A stretch of 42,116 nucleotides of DNA from Candidatus Aenigmatarchaeota archaeon (GTDB lineage Archaea > Aenigmatarchaeota > Aenigmatarchaeia > QMZP01): positions 1 through 42,116 of the forward strand of contig JACPNN010000003.1 of assembly GCA_016185435.1 (NCBI GenBank). The letters are read 5' to 3'. Position 1 is the first letter of the stretch, and every line of letters starts with the position of its first letter. A program made the position numbers and the translations under genes. Positions 22,671-31,300 of this stretch are shown in pieces. Below the pieces are notes generated by a model. That model did not search any database, was not told the DNA's origin, and saw nothing but the letters and a program-made list of their open reading frames with translations.

Positions 22671-23951
22671 CTATCTGTCTCTCATAAGCTTGAAGATAAT
22701 GTCATCATTGTAAATTTTCTTTCCAGACTCCATATATATTATCGGCTTGAGCAGGAGAGCCACAAACTTCGGATTTATGACCTTTGTCAATAAATTACCC
22801 GAACTGACATCAACTGAAACATTGTAAGTCTCCATATAGCACGGCTCGCAACCTTCAAATTCAAAATTTTCATCCGGCTTGCACTTATGATGCAGCATGT
22901 TTGAAAGAGCAATCCTCTTTCCATATGACAAATATTCCTTCTTCCCTGTTAATTCATGCAACCTGAAGAGAGAAACAGAAAAGTCAGTGACAGAATCGAT
23001 AAAAGTGGCATTGGAAAAAGGACTATTTGGAAGGAGATCTATTGATGAAACCATTTCCAGCCAATTTCCTGCTATCCTTTCAGCTAAATCGAGAAGATTG
23101 TAGCTGCCTGAAACATGTGCAATATCACACAGCAAATCTATTATGGGAAATGAAAATTGAAGCTCTGGATCCATTCTTTTCCCACTTCTGACATCAAATC
23201 CGCCAAAGACATATTTGTCGAACATTTTTCTTTCTATTGCACGTGTCCATTCAATAATGGATTTTAATATTCTTGTGTCTTGAGTTACCCTGTATAGTGA
23301 AACCAGTCCATTGACGATGGATGTATTATGCTTGAAAGGCTTTACTATGCTGAAATATCCGCCAAATTTGCTGAAAAAAGGCATGCCTATCGGACGCATT
23401 GATGGGAAAAGTGAATATTTCCTGAAAAAATCCATTTTTAGCCAGGTTGATGCAAGCTCCCCGGCAAATTCAAGATATTTGTCCTCTTCCGTTATCTCAT
23501 ACATATCAACAAGAAGTTCGATAAATACACCATTTACACCTCTTGTGAAAGGCATTTTTATTTTCAGAGATGGTATGAGAAACCAGCACACTTCACCGTT
23601 TATCGTGAAGTGGTTCTTCAGAGAATCCAGAAGGTGTGCAGAAACATCAAGAGCCGTCTCCCACCCAGAAAGCCTGTAATAATCAATAAGCCCCAAAAGA
23701 GCATCAGTGTTCATTTCAGGTATGATAATGTGTTTCTCAAAAGGCCTGAGAAATGGATATGCCTTACCAAAGAACAGTCCTTTTTTCATATGTTTCATGC
23801 TCTCTAAGATCTGTTTTCTGCAGAAGATATCTTCCTTATAATACGCAAGCAAAGGTATATAGTCCCCAAGGTCGTCAATTAGAGGCGAATTTCTTAGTGA
23901 CTTCTTCACGAATCGTATAATTCTATTCCGGTGCGTCTGCAATTCTTTCAT
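22671..23951 (-). CDS. Unrecognised, probable alpha/alpha-barrel carbohydrate-active protein
   Basis: A 426-residue soluble protein without signal peptide or membrane helix. It consists of repeating helical pairs with motifs such as TDALLGLIDYYRLSGWETAL, GVNGVFIELLVDMYEITEED, TSIVNGLVSLYRVTQDTRIL and TDFSVSLFRLHELTGKKEYL. Each has a 'hydrophobic-L-x-x-h-Y-x-h-T-x-D/K-x-K/R-Y-L' pattern, typical of (alpha/alpha)6 toroids such as six-hairpin glycosidases, epimerases or lyases. I do not recognise the family. GTGATGTGATC before the ATG at 23951 is the ribosome-binding region; a GTG at 23957 is the alternative. Its position in the glycan island supports a polysaccharide-related role. Confidence 0.6.
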   Translation of the reverse strand: MKELQTHRNRIIRFVKKSLRNSPLIDDLGDYIPLLAYYKEDIFCRKQILESMKHMKKGLFFGKAYPFLRPFEKHIIIPEMNTDALLGLIDYYRLSGWETALDVSAHLLDSLKNHFTINGEVCWFLIPSLKIKMPFTRGVNGVFIELLVDMYEITEEDKYLEFAGELASTWLKMDFFRKYSLFPSMRPIGMPFFSKFGGYFSIVKPFKHNTSIVNGLVSLYRVTQDTRILKSIIEWTRAIERKMFDKYVFGGFDVRSGKRMDPELQFSFPIIDLLCDIAHVSGSYNLLDLAERIAGNWLEMVSSIDLLPNSPFSNATFIDSVTDFSVSLFRLHELTGKKEYLSYGKRIALSNMLHHKCKPDENFEFEGCEPCYMETYNVSVDVSSGNLLTKVINPKFVALLLKPIIYMESGKKIYNDDIIFKLMRDR

Positions 23952-24099
23952 GATCACATCACTGACAATGCATATCCCAATTATGCTGACGATATATTAA
24001 GGATTCAAGAGAGATTAAAAAGAAATTGCAGAATACACTGAGCATCTTCACTATCCGAAAATTGGAGTATCATCCTAACTATCCTCCAGTCAGGCTGCC

Positions 24100-24975
24100 T
24101 CAATCCCCATTTTCGGCAGCCAGTCTTACATATTCATTGATACATTCTTTCATAAACAATGGCCTTGTTTTCAACTCCTTTTCTGCCTTGCCGACTAGCA
24201 GACCTGCCTTCTTGGGTCTCCTTACAGGCTGCTTGAGCTCTTCTGTAGACCTTCCGCTAATTAGACGTTTGTCAAGTTTCAGCATATCTGCCAGCATCAT
24301 GGAAAATTCATATCGTGTAACCCAGCTCTTGCCGCATATATTGTACAGGCCATCCCTATCCTTCCAAAGAAGCTCTGTAATCGCATCCGCCAGATTAGGT
24401 GCAAACGTTGGATTACCGTATTGATCGTTTGCTACGTTGACTTCGATACCCTTCCTGTTTTGTGCAATCAATCTTGTAACAAAATTCTTAGGTTCGTTGA
24501 AATTGAAAACATTGTTTGTCCTTATGATGAGGTGATCCTCCAACCTGTTGACTATCCTTTCTCCTTCCAATTTTGTTTTCCCATACCAATTTATTGGATT
24601 AGGTTTCCCTTCCTCAGAATATGGCCCATGCAGCCCGTCAAAAACGTAATCGGTGGAGATAAATACCATCTTACATCCTTGTTCCTTGCAAAATCTTGCC
24701 ACATTCTTGGTACCCTCAACATTAATCCCCCATGCTTCTTCCTTGTGCGTCTCACAATAATCCACCCATGCCAGAGCGGCTGTCAGTAAAGCGACATCAG
24801 GTCTTGCCTTTTCAAAGGCCTTACCCAGGCTCTTCCTGTCTCTTATATCTGTTTTCATGAAGCCCTTGGCATGTCGGCTTACATATGTTCCATATACCTT
24901 GATATCTGCCTTTCCAAGGCTATTGGTAACGGCACTTCCGACGAGACCTGTAGCACCGATCACGAGGCATTTCAT
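24100..24975 (-). CDS. RmlD-like SDR family NAD(P)-dependent reductase
   Basis: A 291-residue extended short-chain dehydrogenase with the dinucleotide motif GATGLVG (7-13), STDYVFDG with the active-site Thr, and the catalytic Y131xxxK135 (YGKTK). This block layout is that of dTDP-4-dehydrorhamnose reductase (RmlD) and relatives, which finish deoxysugar nucleotides. RmlA, B and C are not in the window, so the exact sugar is uncertain. Located between the helical enzyme and a divergent GT2 gene. Confidence 0.85.
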   Translation of the reverse strand: MKCLVIGATGLVGSAVTNSLGKADIKVYGTYVSRHAKGFMKTDIRDRKSLGKAFEKARPDVALLTAALAWVDYCETHKEEAWGINVEGTKNVARFCKEQGCKMVFISTDYVFDGLHGPYSEEGKPNPINWYGKTKLEGERIVNRLEDHLIIRTNNVFNFNEPKNFVTRLIAQNRKGIEVNVANDQYGNPTFAPNLADAITELLWKDRDGLYNICGKSWVTRYEFSMMLADMLKLDKRLISGRSTEELKQPVRRPKKAGLLVGKAEKELKTRPLFMKECINEYVRLAAENGD

Positions 24976-25010
24976 GTCAAACCACGTATTTATACATTTC
25001 TGTTACCTTA

Positions 25011-25017
25011 TTTTATA
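25011..25017 (+). promoter_or_regulatory. TATA box of the GT2 glycosyltransferase gene
   Basis: TTTTATA, centred about 25.5 nt before the ATG at 25040, indicates a leaderless transcript. On the other strand the same box lies about 40 nt before the divergent reductase start. Confidence 0.65.
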
Positions 25018-25039
25018 CCCCTTTCTATATTACTGAATT

Positions 25040-26023
25040 ATGGCTGTGAAGTATCCTGGAGTATCGTTTATCATACCTACACATAATGAGGAGAAAACCA
25101 TTAAGTTTTGTCTTGGCTCCATATCAAAACAGGACTACGATGGAAAGGTTGAAATCATACTCATTGATGACAAATCTGCTGATTCAACATGCACTATCAT
25201 AAAAAGTGTCAAACACATTGGAACACTTCGCCTCATCAAAAACAAGACCAACAAGGGTTTTGCAGCAAGCGTGAACAGAGGTATTTCCGCATCCAGATAT
25301 GATTTTGTTTGTCTCCTTGAGGCTGACTGTGTTCTTGGAAACTCCGGCTGGCTGAGAAATATGGTACAGTCATTGACAAATGATCCAAAGCTTGCGACAG
25401 TAAGATCGTCCTACACCATACCAAAGGTAGCATGGAAGAACTATAATTTCTGGATGAAATTGTTCTTTATCAGGCTTTCCAAGGGTTACAAAGTTAATAA
25501 ACCTGTTAAGACAGCCAACGGCATCGGAAGGGCAACATTGATCCGAAAGTCTGTTTTTAGGAAATTAGGACTTCTTGATGAAAAAACTTACAGAACTGGC
25601 GGAGAGGATTTTGATTTTTCAGTCAGGGCTAGAATGGCCGGCTATTCATTCATTACAGTACCATCCATTGTTTATCATTATCATGGGCTTAAGGGAAATT
25701 TCACTTTCAGAGACTACATTTATAAACGTATGCAGTACGCAGAAATAAAGGGTGTTCTTAGACGAAAATTCGGTGACCGCATGCCACTCAAGAGATGTTC
25801 CGAAATCGTATATATGCTGCTCTTGCTTGGATTGCTAATACCCCAGACTTTTTTACTGTCAATTTTGCTTCTCATATTAAATTCATTTTATTTCACTTAT
25901 TTGATGTTGTTCCAAGAAAGGAGCTATCGATTGCTTTATGCCCCCTTTGCGAGACTCATTGGAGACGTAGCAAGCGCTTTGTGGTTCCTGAAGGGATTTC
26001 TTACCAACAGACAGCGTATATGA
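25040..26023 (+). CDS. GT2 glycosyltransferase, membrane-anchored
   Basis: A 327-residue GT-A enzyme. Seen: VSFIIPTHNEEKTIKFCLGS, IILIDDKSADST, the DXD-like LLEADCVLGNSGWL and GGEDFDFSVRARMAGYSFI (acid/base ED block), all hallmarks of GT2. The C-terminus (about 258-315) has two hydrophobic helices for membrane anchoring. It is predicted to add a sugar to a lipid-linked acceptor at the inner face. It is followed by a deacetylase gene on the same strand that has its own TATA box. Confidence 0.93.
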   Translation: MAVKYPGVSFIIPTHNEEKTIKFCLGSISKQDYDGKVEIILIDDKSADSTCTIIKSVKHIGTLRLIKNKTNKGFAASVNRGISASRYDFVCLLEADCVLGNSGWLRNMVQSLTNDPKLATVRSSYTIPKVAWKNYNFWMKLFFIRLSKGYKVNKPVKTANGIGRATLIRKSVFRKLGLLDEKTYRTGGEDFDFSVRARMAGYSFITVPSIVYHYHGLKGNFTFRDYIYKRMQYAEIKGVLRRKFGDRMPLKRCSEIVYMLLLLGLLIPQTFLLSILLLILNSFYFTYLMLFQERSYRLLYAPFARLIGDVASALWFLKGFLTNRQRI

Positions 26024-26061
26024 CTACTTCAGAAATTGAACATGAAAAAATGCTCTAAAGC

Positions 26062-26069
26062 TATATATA
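26062..26069 (+). promoter_or_regulatory. TATA box of the PIG-L deacetylase gene
   Basis: TATATATA is centred 24.5 nt before the ATG at 26090. This decides the start in favour of a leaderless Met directly before the first strand of the deacetylase fold. Confidence 0.6.
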
Positions 26070-26089
26070 CTAACAAGCAAATGTATAGC

Positions 26090-26776
26090 ATGATCGATCT
26101 TAAGGGAAAAAGGATAATGATAATCTCTCCTCACCCTGATGATGAAATCATAGGATGCGGAGGCCTTATAATGAGGTCCAAAAGGGAGAAAGCTGATATG
26201 CTTGTCGTATATGCATGTGTAGGAAGCAGCAGGCAGCTTGTTACTGGCCATACAGAAGAGAAGACAAGGCTTAAGGAGATTGAAAAGGTTTCCAAGATTG
26301 GAGGCTTCAGATATCATATAATGTTCATTGGAGAATTCTTCAAGCTTGACGTAAGGCCGCAAAAGGAGATCGTCGACAAGATAGAGGATCTGAGTGAAAA
26401 GTATGGTCCGGACATCATCTGCATACCTTTCGGGAAGAGTTACGATCAAGACCATAGGGCTCTTTTTTCTGCCTGCATAACTGCCCTGCGGCCAGTTCCC
26501 AGATCTGTGAGACACATGCCGGACGTTGTAATAGAGTATGAGGAACCTTATTCCTGGACGATGGGAGAAATTTTTGCACCCAATTTTTATATTGATCTTA
26601 ATGAAGAAGATATAAATGGTAAGGTTAGGCTTATGAAAGCTCATGCAACGCAGGACAGGAAAGACCCTTTTCCAAGGAGTGCGGAAAACCTTCGAAGACT
26701 GGCAAAAATGAGAGGCGTAGAAACCGGCACTTCATATGCTGAAGCTTACAGGATTCTAAGGATGATTGTCCGTTGA
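26090..26776 (+). CDS. PIG-L/LmbE-family N-deacetylase
   Basis: The 228-residue protein opens MIDLKGKRIMIISPHPDDEI; the PHPDDE motif binds the catalytic zinc and supplies the base, and SYDQDHRALF gives the second His. PIG-L enzymes remove acetyl from N-acetylglucosamine-type sugars. In this setting the substrate is probably a lipid-linked or nucleotide amino sugar. Longer in-frame starts (26036, 26081) exist but lie upstream of or within the promoter region. Convergent with the methyltransferase gene 8 nt away. Confidence 0.92.
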   Translation: MIDLKGKRIMIISPHPDDEIIGCGGLIMRSKREKADMLVVYACVGSSRQLVTGHTEEKTRLKEIEKVSKIGGFRYHIMFIGEFFKLDVRPQKEIVDKIEDLSEKYGPDIICIPFGKSYDQDHRALFSACITALRPVPRSVRHMPDVVIEYEEPYSWTMGEIFAPNFYIDLNEEDINGKVRLMKAHATQDRKDPFPRSAENLRRLAKMRGVETGTSYAEAYRILRMIVR

Positions 26777-26784
26777 TGACCGAT

Positions 26785-28023
26785 TCACGGGTATATTTTT
26801 ACCTGAGGAAGGACAACAATAAACTTCCCCCCTTTTTTAAGAAATTCGCATTCCTTTTTCATGATTTCATCAAAATAGCTCCATGCAAAAAGAACTACAT
26901 AGTCCACATTATCGCTTCTAAACTTTGCCGGATCAACTATCTGTATATGCGTTCCTGGGGTGAATCTGTTCTGCCTCAGAGGAGACTCGTCTACAATATA
27001 GTCAATGTATTCTGTTCCTATCCTGCAAAAGTTAAGGAGTGTGTTGGCTCGGCCTGAAGCACCATAGCCTACAATCTTAAAACCTTTTGACTTCAAATTT
27101 GCAAGCATTTCATAAAGGTCTTTCCCATGTTTCCTAACTTTTTCTGCAAAATCAACGTATGTTTCTATTGATTCTAGCTTCATTTCAGTTTCTATTTTAA
27201 GAAGTTCATCAACAGTACTCGTGCGCAACTCTTTGCCATTCATATTCTTGACATAGACCCTTATTGATCCTGCATGCATTGAAGTCCTTCTAACGTCAAA
27301 TATTTCCATCCCAAATTTTTCAAAAAAAGGCATGAGCGATTTCAAGGAATAGTAGCAGAGATGTTCATGATAGACCATGTCATATTCAAGCTTTTCTATA
27401 AGATCAACTGCATACTGCACTTCGAATATGAATAGACCATCCTCTTCTAGGAGCAGTTTTATGCCTTTCATCACATCATGCATGTCATCAATGTGGGCAA
27501 ATACGTTACTGGCAGTTATTATTTTCATTCTTCCCATGGATGTGCGTAATTCTTTGGCCAAGCTTTCAGTGAAAAAGCTGCTAACAACATCAAGGCCTTT
27601 TGATCTTGCAATGTCAGCAATGTTATTCGCAGGCTCCACGCCAATACATTTGATTCCCAAATCTTTCAAAATAGACATCAATACGCCATCATTACTTCCT
27701 ATCTCAAGCACAGTTTCTTTACCTTTTATAAATCGTCTTCTTAACTCTTCCGCATAATCGGAAAAATGTTTCTTTAAAGTATTGCTTACCGAGGAGAGAT
27801 AGAAATAGTTCTTGAAAAGAACTTCTTTCGGGATAACATCCAATATCTGGAGAAGTGAGCAATCGTTGCAGAAGTATAAAGACAGAGGATACCTTTTTTC
27901 TTTGCCTACTTCACCCTTATCAAGGAAATTTCCTGCATGTGGCATTACTCCAAGATCTAGAACTTCCACAATATTTCTTCCCATACACAGTCTGCAGCAA
28001 TCCCTTTTGATGACGGAATTCAT
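26785..28023 (-). CDS. Sugar C-methyltransferase (TylCIII/NovU type)
   Basis: A 412-residue three-part enzyme: an N-terminal zinc region (CCRLCMGRNIVEVLDLGVMP and FCNDCSLLQ), a central SAM domain (TVLEIGSNDGVLMSILKDLG) and a C-terminal domain with IVGYGASGRANTLLNF. This order matches the C-methyltransferases that put methyl branches on deoxysugar nucleotides. With the RmlD-like reductase it suggests that a branched deoxysugar is part of the surface glycan. An AT-rich TATA element lies about 31 nt upstream. Confidence 0.93.
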   Translation of the reverse strand: MNSVIKRDCCRLCMGRNIVEVLDLGVMPHAGNFLDKGEVGKEKRYPLSLYFCNDCSLLQILDVIPKEVLFKNYFYLSSVSNTLKKHFSDYAEELRRRFIKGKETVLEIGSNDGVLMSILKDLGIKCIGVEPANNIADIARSKGLDVVSSFFTESLAKELRTSMGRMKIITASNVFAHIDDMHDVMKGIKLLLEEDGLFIFEVQYAVDLIEKLEYDMVYHEHLCYYSLKSLMPFFEKFGMEIFDVRRTSMHAGSIRVYVKNMNGKELRTSTVDELLKIETEMKLESIETYVDFAEKVRKHGKDLYEMLANLKSKGFKIVGYGASGRANTLLNFCRIGTEYIDYIVDESPLRQNRFTPGTHIQIVDPAKFRSDNVDYVVLFAWSYFDEIMKKECEFLKKGGKFIVVLPQVKIYP

Positions 28024-28187
28024 ATTATCCCTTCCTTATGCAATTCAATATATATATCTGTATCGCAGGATTGTAATTGTCTGTGGCCTCTCCTATCTTT
28101 ATTGTCTCCACGAGCAATACAAATAACTGAATATCCGCTCTCACAGCATTCTTATTGGCATCATTATTAAAATTTTGCACCTTATTC

Positions 28188-29351
28188 TCAGGATTGCGGC
28201 TGGAAGTGATACGACTGATCCCTTTTTCTTCTTAAGAAGAGCAGCCCGGCCGCTCCAGCGAGAAGGATAAATGCGGCTATCCCGGCCTTCTCCTGAATAA
28301 CCAGTCCTGTGGCGCCTGACGTCGCTGCCCTGATGTCATTCAATCTTATCTCCTTCCCACTGTAGTAGACAAATGGCTTAAGGATATATTCCCCCCCCTT
28401 CTGCGGCCTGAAGTATGCAGAAAGATTCGTCTCGCCTCCCTTTTCCACCAGCATTTCTTCGCTCTCAACAGCTTCGGTCAGCTCATTATTAAAGTGCACC
28501 TCAACCTTCAATTTTGCTTCCACAGGCAGGCTTCCTGTGTTTCTGAAGAGGGTTGCCAGCTTGTATATCTTCCCTTCTTCTATTACACCCGGAATGGCAA
28601 TCTCAGACGCTTCCCCGCTTCTTGATGCAGATCCGAGGGGAAGTATTTTGAAACTCACCTTTTCCTTCTTTATCTCATTTCCGGCCAAATCGACTTTTAT
28701 CAAAGCAGAATACTCCCCTTCAGATTTCGAAGGCCACTCCAAGCCTATTCTTTTTGTCTCTCCAGACTTTACAGAACCCTTTTTCGAAATATTATCAATG
28801 CTCACGCCTTCTTTCATTATTTCAGCAGAAACAAGAGGCTCAATAACAACATTCCCCTCATTAGCAAAATCAGCATATATGGAAACATTCTGTCCTTCTT
28901 CCACGTCCTTCGCCCTTATCCCTGAGACCTTCCATCTGACTGTCTCATTGCCTGTGACGATTATCCTTGCCAGCAGGCCAATTGCAGGCAGCAGGCCGAA
29001 GCTCGATGCCCTGCCTGTCAAATTAGGCGAGGCCGCCTTTATGAGTATTGTGGCATTATATTTCCCGTTCGGCGCATCCTTTGGAATATTTGCTGTCACC
29101 TTCACCTCTTTGCTGGATTTTCCACCAATCTCCACAGGATTAGGCTCAAAAGAGAACCATTCCTGATATCTCGAAGCAGAAGCATTGAAAACAGCAGCCT
29201 CAGCGTCTGTATTCGTCACGACAACGGATTTCTGCATGCTGCCGCCTTTCAGCACATTCTCGAAATCCAGAACAGCAGGACTCGCGCCTATGCCTGCAGC
29301 CGGCACACTCTCCGCAAACAGAATGAGCATTATTGCAAGAAGAATGAGCAT
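28188..29351 (-). CDS. Cell-surface protein with Ig-like domains and C-terminal membrane anchor
   Basis: A 387-residue exported protein: N-terminal signal helix (MLILLAIMLILFAESVPAAG), about three beta-sandwich domains (first with SVVVTNTDAEAAVFNASAS and PNGKYNATILIKA, like NEW3/CARDB), and a C-terminal membrane helix (AAFILLAGAAGLLFLRRKR) with the basic stop-transfer inside. Several N-x-S/T sequons are present. It is the last gene of a minus-strand set of exported proteins. No enzymatic motif. Confidence 0.8.
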   Translation of the reverse strand: MLILLAIMLILFAESVPAAGIGASPAVLDFENVLKGGSMQKSVVVTNTDAEAAVFNASASRYQEWFSFEPNPVEIGGKSSKEVKVTANIPKDAPNGKYNATILIKAASPNLTGRASSFGLLPAIGLLARIIVTGNETVRWKVSGIRAKDVEEGQNVSIYADFANEGNVVIEPLVSAEIMKEGVSIDNISKKGSVKSGETKRIGLEWPSKSEGEYSALIKVDLAGNEIKKEKVSFKILPLGSASRSGEASEIAIPGVIEEGKIYKLATLFRNTGSLPVEAKLKVEVHFNNELTEAVESEEMLVEKGGETNLSAYFRPQKGGEYILKPFVYYSGKEIRLNDIRAATSGATGLVIQEKAGIAAFILLAGAAGLLFLRRKRDQSYHFQPQS

Positions 29352-29383
29352 AGAAAGACTATGGAAAAAAGCAATTTAACCTT

Positions 29384-30268
29384 TTATCTGCAGGCCTGCA
29401 AGCTTGGAACGCATACGCAGCTGACGCCATTGGCTGTCCCTGAAGTCAGAAGGCCGGCTGAGCCGCATGGCGGCACTGACTTTATAGTTGCGCACCATGC
29501 TGTTGTTGTTGTGTCGAGGCAGCTCTTCACGACATCCTCTTCCCTCTTTTCCTGCATCCCATCGCAGTTGTAATCATAGCTGCCGTCTCCTCTATGGCTG
29601 GAAAAGAACAGAATCTGGCCAGGATAAGCCTTTGCATTTTTGTCATAGCAGTCCACGCCCTTCGAATCGAGCAGCCTTATGTAAGCTCCAGCAGGCTTCG
29701 ACTCAGCTAACCTGAACGTCCCAGCCTCATGATAACCGTCTGAATCGGAATCAAGCACCCATATGTTCCCTTCAACGCTTGCAAACGATACGACAGAAAA
29801 CCAGCCTGCTGTAAGGCCGTTCATGTCCCTGGCAAAGACGTATACAACCCACCTGCCTGTCTTGTCCGAGGGGTTGAGAGCGAAGCTGCACGAATATCTT
29901 CCTTCTATCTCGTTTGTCTGGTTGAACAGGCCAAGGCTCACATTTTTGGCCCAAAGAGTAGCCTCAAAGCTATCATTCAGGTCGCTTTCATGCGCGGCAA
30001 GGCACCTTCTCCACGTGATGTCGTCTATTCCGTTCAAATCCGACAAGACAGCTTCCACATTCACAACTACAGGGCCGCCGGAAGGCAGAATGGCCTTCGG
30101 GCTGACAGAAAGATTCTTGACAGAAGGCTGCAGGTTAAGTATGTTTGCGTCAAGCTCTGTGATTCCATTAACAACCATGAGCGAGTAAGCAAGGAAAAAC
30201 AGGCCTGCAAAAACCAGCAGGTATTTAACTCCCTTTCCCTTCATGCCATTGCTATGCTTGCGGAACAT
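29384..30268 (-). CDS. Secreted protein with Cys-rich C-terminus
   Basis: A 294-residue protein with one N-terminal hydrophobic segment (VKYLLVFAGLFFLAYSLMVV, about 14-33), a beta-rich region with sequons, and a C-terminal part with DSDSDGYHEAGTFRLA and DCYDKNAKAYPGQ..., then DGSYDYNCDG. This looks like the calcium-binding, Cys-containing 'D-x-N-x-x-x-x-PG...DYNCDG' module of secreted archaeal and bacterial proteins. The end has clustered cysteines (CVCVPSLQAC). It lies 32 nt before the next gene, same strand. Function unknown. Confidence 0.72.
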   Translation of the reverse strand: MFRKHSNGMKGKGVKYLLVFAGLFFLAYSLMVVNGITELDANILNLQPSVKNLSVSPKAILPSGGPVVVNVEAVLSDLNGIDDITWRRCLAAHESDLNDSFEATLWAKNVSLGLFNQTNEIEGRYSCSFALNPSDKTGRWVVYVFARDMNGLTAGWFSVVSFASVEGNIWVLDSDSDGYHEAGTFRLAESKPAGAYIRLLDSKGVDCYDKNAKAYPGQILFFSSHRGDGSYDYNCDGMQEKREEDVVKSCLDTTTTAWCATIKSVPPCGSAGLLTSGTANGVSCVCVPSLQACR

Positions 30269-30321
30269 AAATTATGAAAGGAGGCAAAGGCCTTCAAAAT
30301 GTCAAATTGTTTTATGGGCTG

Positions 30322-31191
30322 CTAACATGTCGCACCGTTTAAAGCCGTCAATGTTTTTGTTCCCGTATATGTGCCTGGAAGAGTTCCCAAAGGAACAATT
30401 AACGATGATGTCATAGTTGCTGTGCCTCCAACTGCAATATTCACATTAGTGCATGTGCTGCTTGCCGGAACTCCGGCTATCGTTTCTGTAACATCGGAAG
30501 CTGGTATTGTGTCAGGTGGAGATGTTGTTCTTGTCAAATCAGTAACAGAATCAGCTATGTCCATCTCTGTGTTGCAAGTGTTTGTTATAGTAACCTCAGT
30601 GCCTGATGCTGTTGTGCCAGGTGCAAGCTGGCCGAATGTTATTGTTGAGGAACTCAGGGATACTCCTGTGCACGTTCCATAAGTCAGATTGTTTGTATCC
30701 ATGCCCTCTTCATTAGCGACATCCTTCGCAGTTACCGTAATGCTGTAATTTAAGCTAGGGTCTGTGGAAGCAAGCAAGAAAGTTCCTGAATAGAACTTGC
30801 ACAGGACACCGAAGTCCGGAGAAGCTCCCAAGCCACAGTGTTCAGCATGTCCTGTGCCATCACCCAGTGTTTCTTGCTCCTTTACTGTTCCATTCGGAAA
30901 CTGCACAACTGCTTTTACTGTGCTGTCGACAATGTCTTCTTTGCCATTATTATCACAGACAATAGCACATTTTCTTACTGTTACCGGTTGCCCCGGAGTA
31001 GGATTGATTGATGTAATGTTGTTTGTCTCATCAGTCTCCCACTTCATAACTGTAGGAGCAGTGTTATTGACATCGGCATTCAGCGTAACATCATTGGCCA
31101 CTGTAATCACTGCAATGCTGGAAATAAGCAGCAGGCCTGCCATTGATAGCAGCCCTATCGAACCTTTTAGGTTGTTTTCCCCTCCTATCAT
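30322..31191 (-). CDS. Secreted surface protein (paralogue of 31301-32293)
   Basis: A 289-residue exported protein with an N-terminal membrane/signal helix (about 11-32). It shares with the upstream neighbour CAIVCDNNGKEDIVDSTV (there CIVACDTDGKDDIKEVQA), YGTCTGVSLSSSTITFGQL, TNTCNTEMDIADS and VPLGTLPGTYTG. At least two beta-sandwich domains and paired cysteines are indicated. AT-rich TATA elements (31220-31243) precede it. Probably part of the cell envelope or a filament; no pilin cleavage motif is convincing. Confidence 0.75.
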   Translation of the reverse strand: MIGGENNLKGSIGLLSMAGLLLISSIAVITVANDVTLNADVNNTAPTVMKWETDETNNITSINPTPGQPVTVRKCAIVCDNNGKEDIVDSTVKAVVQFPNGTVKEQETLGDGTGHAEHCGLGASPDFGVLCKFYSGTFLLASTDPSLNYSITVTAKDVANEEGMDTNNLTYGTCTGVSLSSSTITFGQLAPGTTASGTEVTITNTCNTEMDIADSVTDLTRTTSPPDTIPASDVTETIAGVPASSTCTNVNIAVGGTATMTSSLIVPLGTLPGTYTGTKTLTALNGATC

Positions 31192-31300
31192 TTAGATCTG
31201 AAGTATTATTATTTTGCCGTTATATAAAGATTTATAAACGAATATATTTTGGATACTTATTGATAATTTTTCAGTGATGATTTTCTATAAAGACCGCGCT

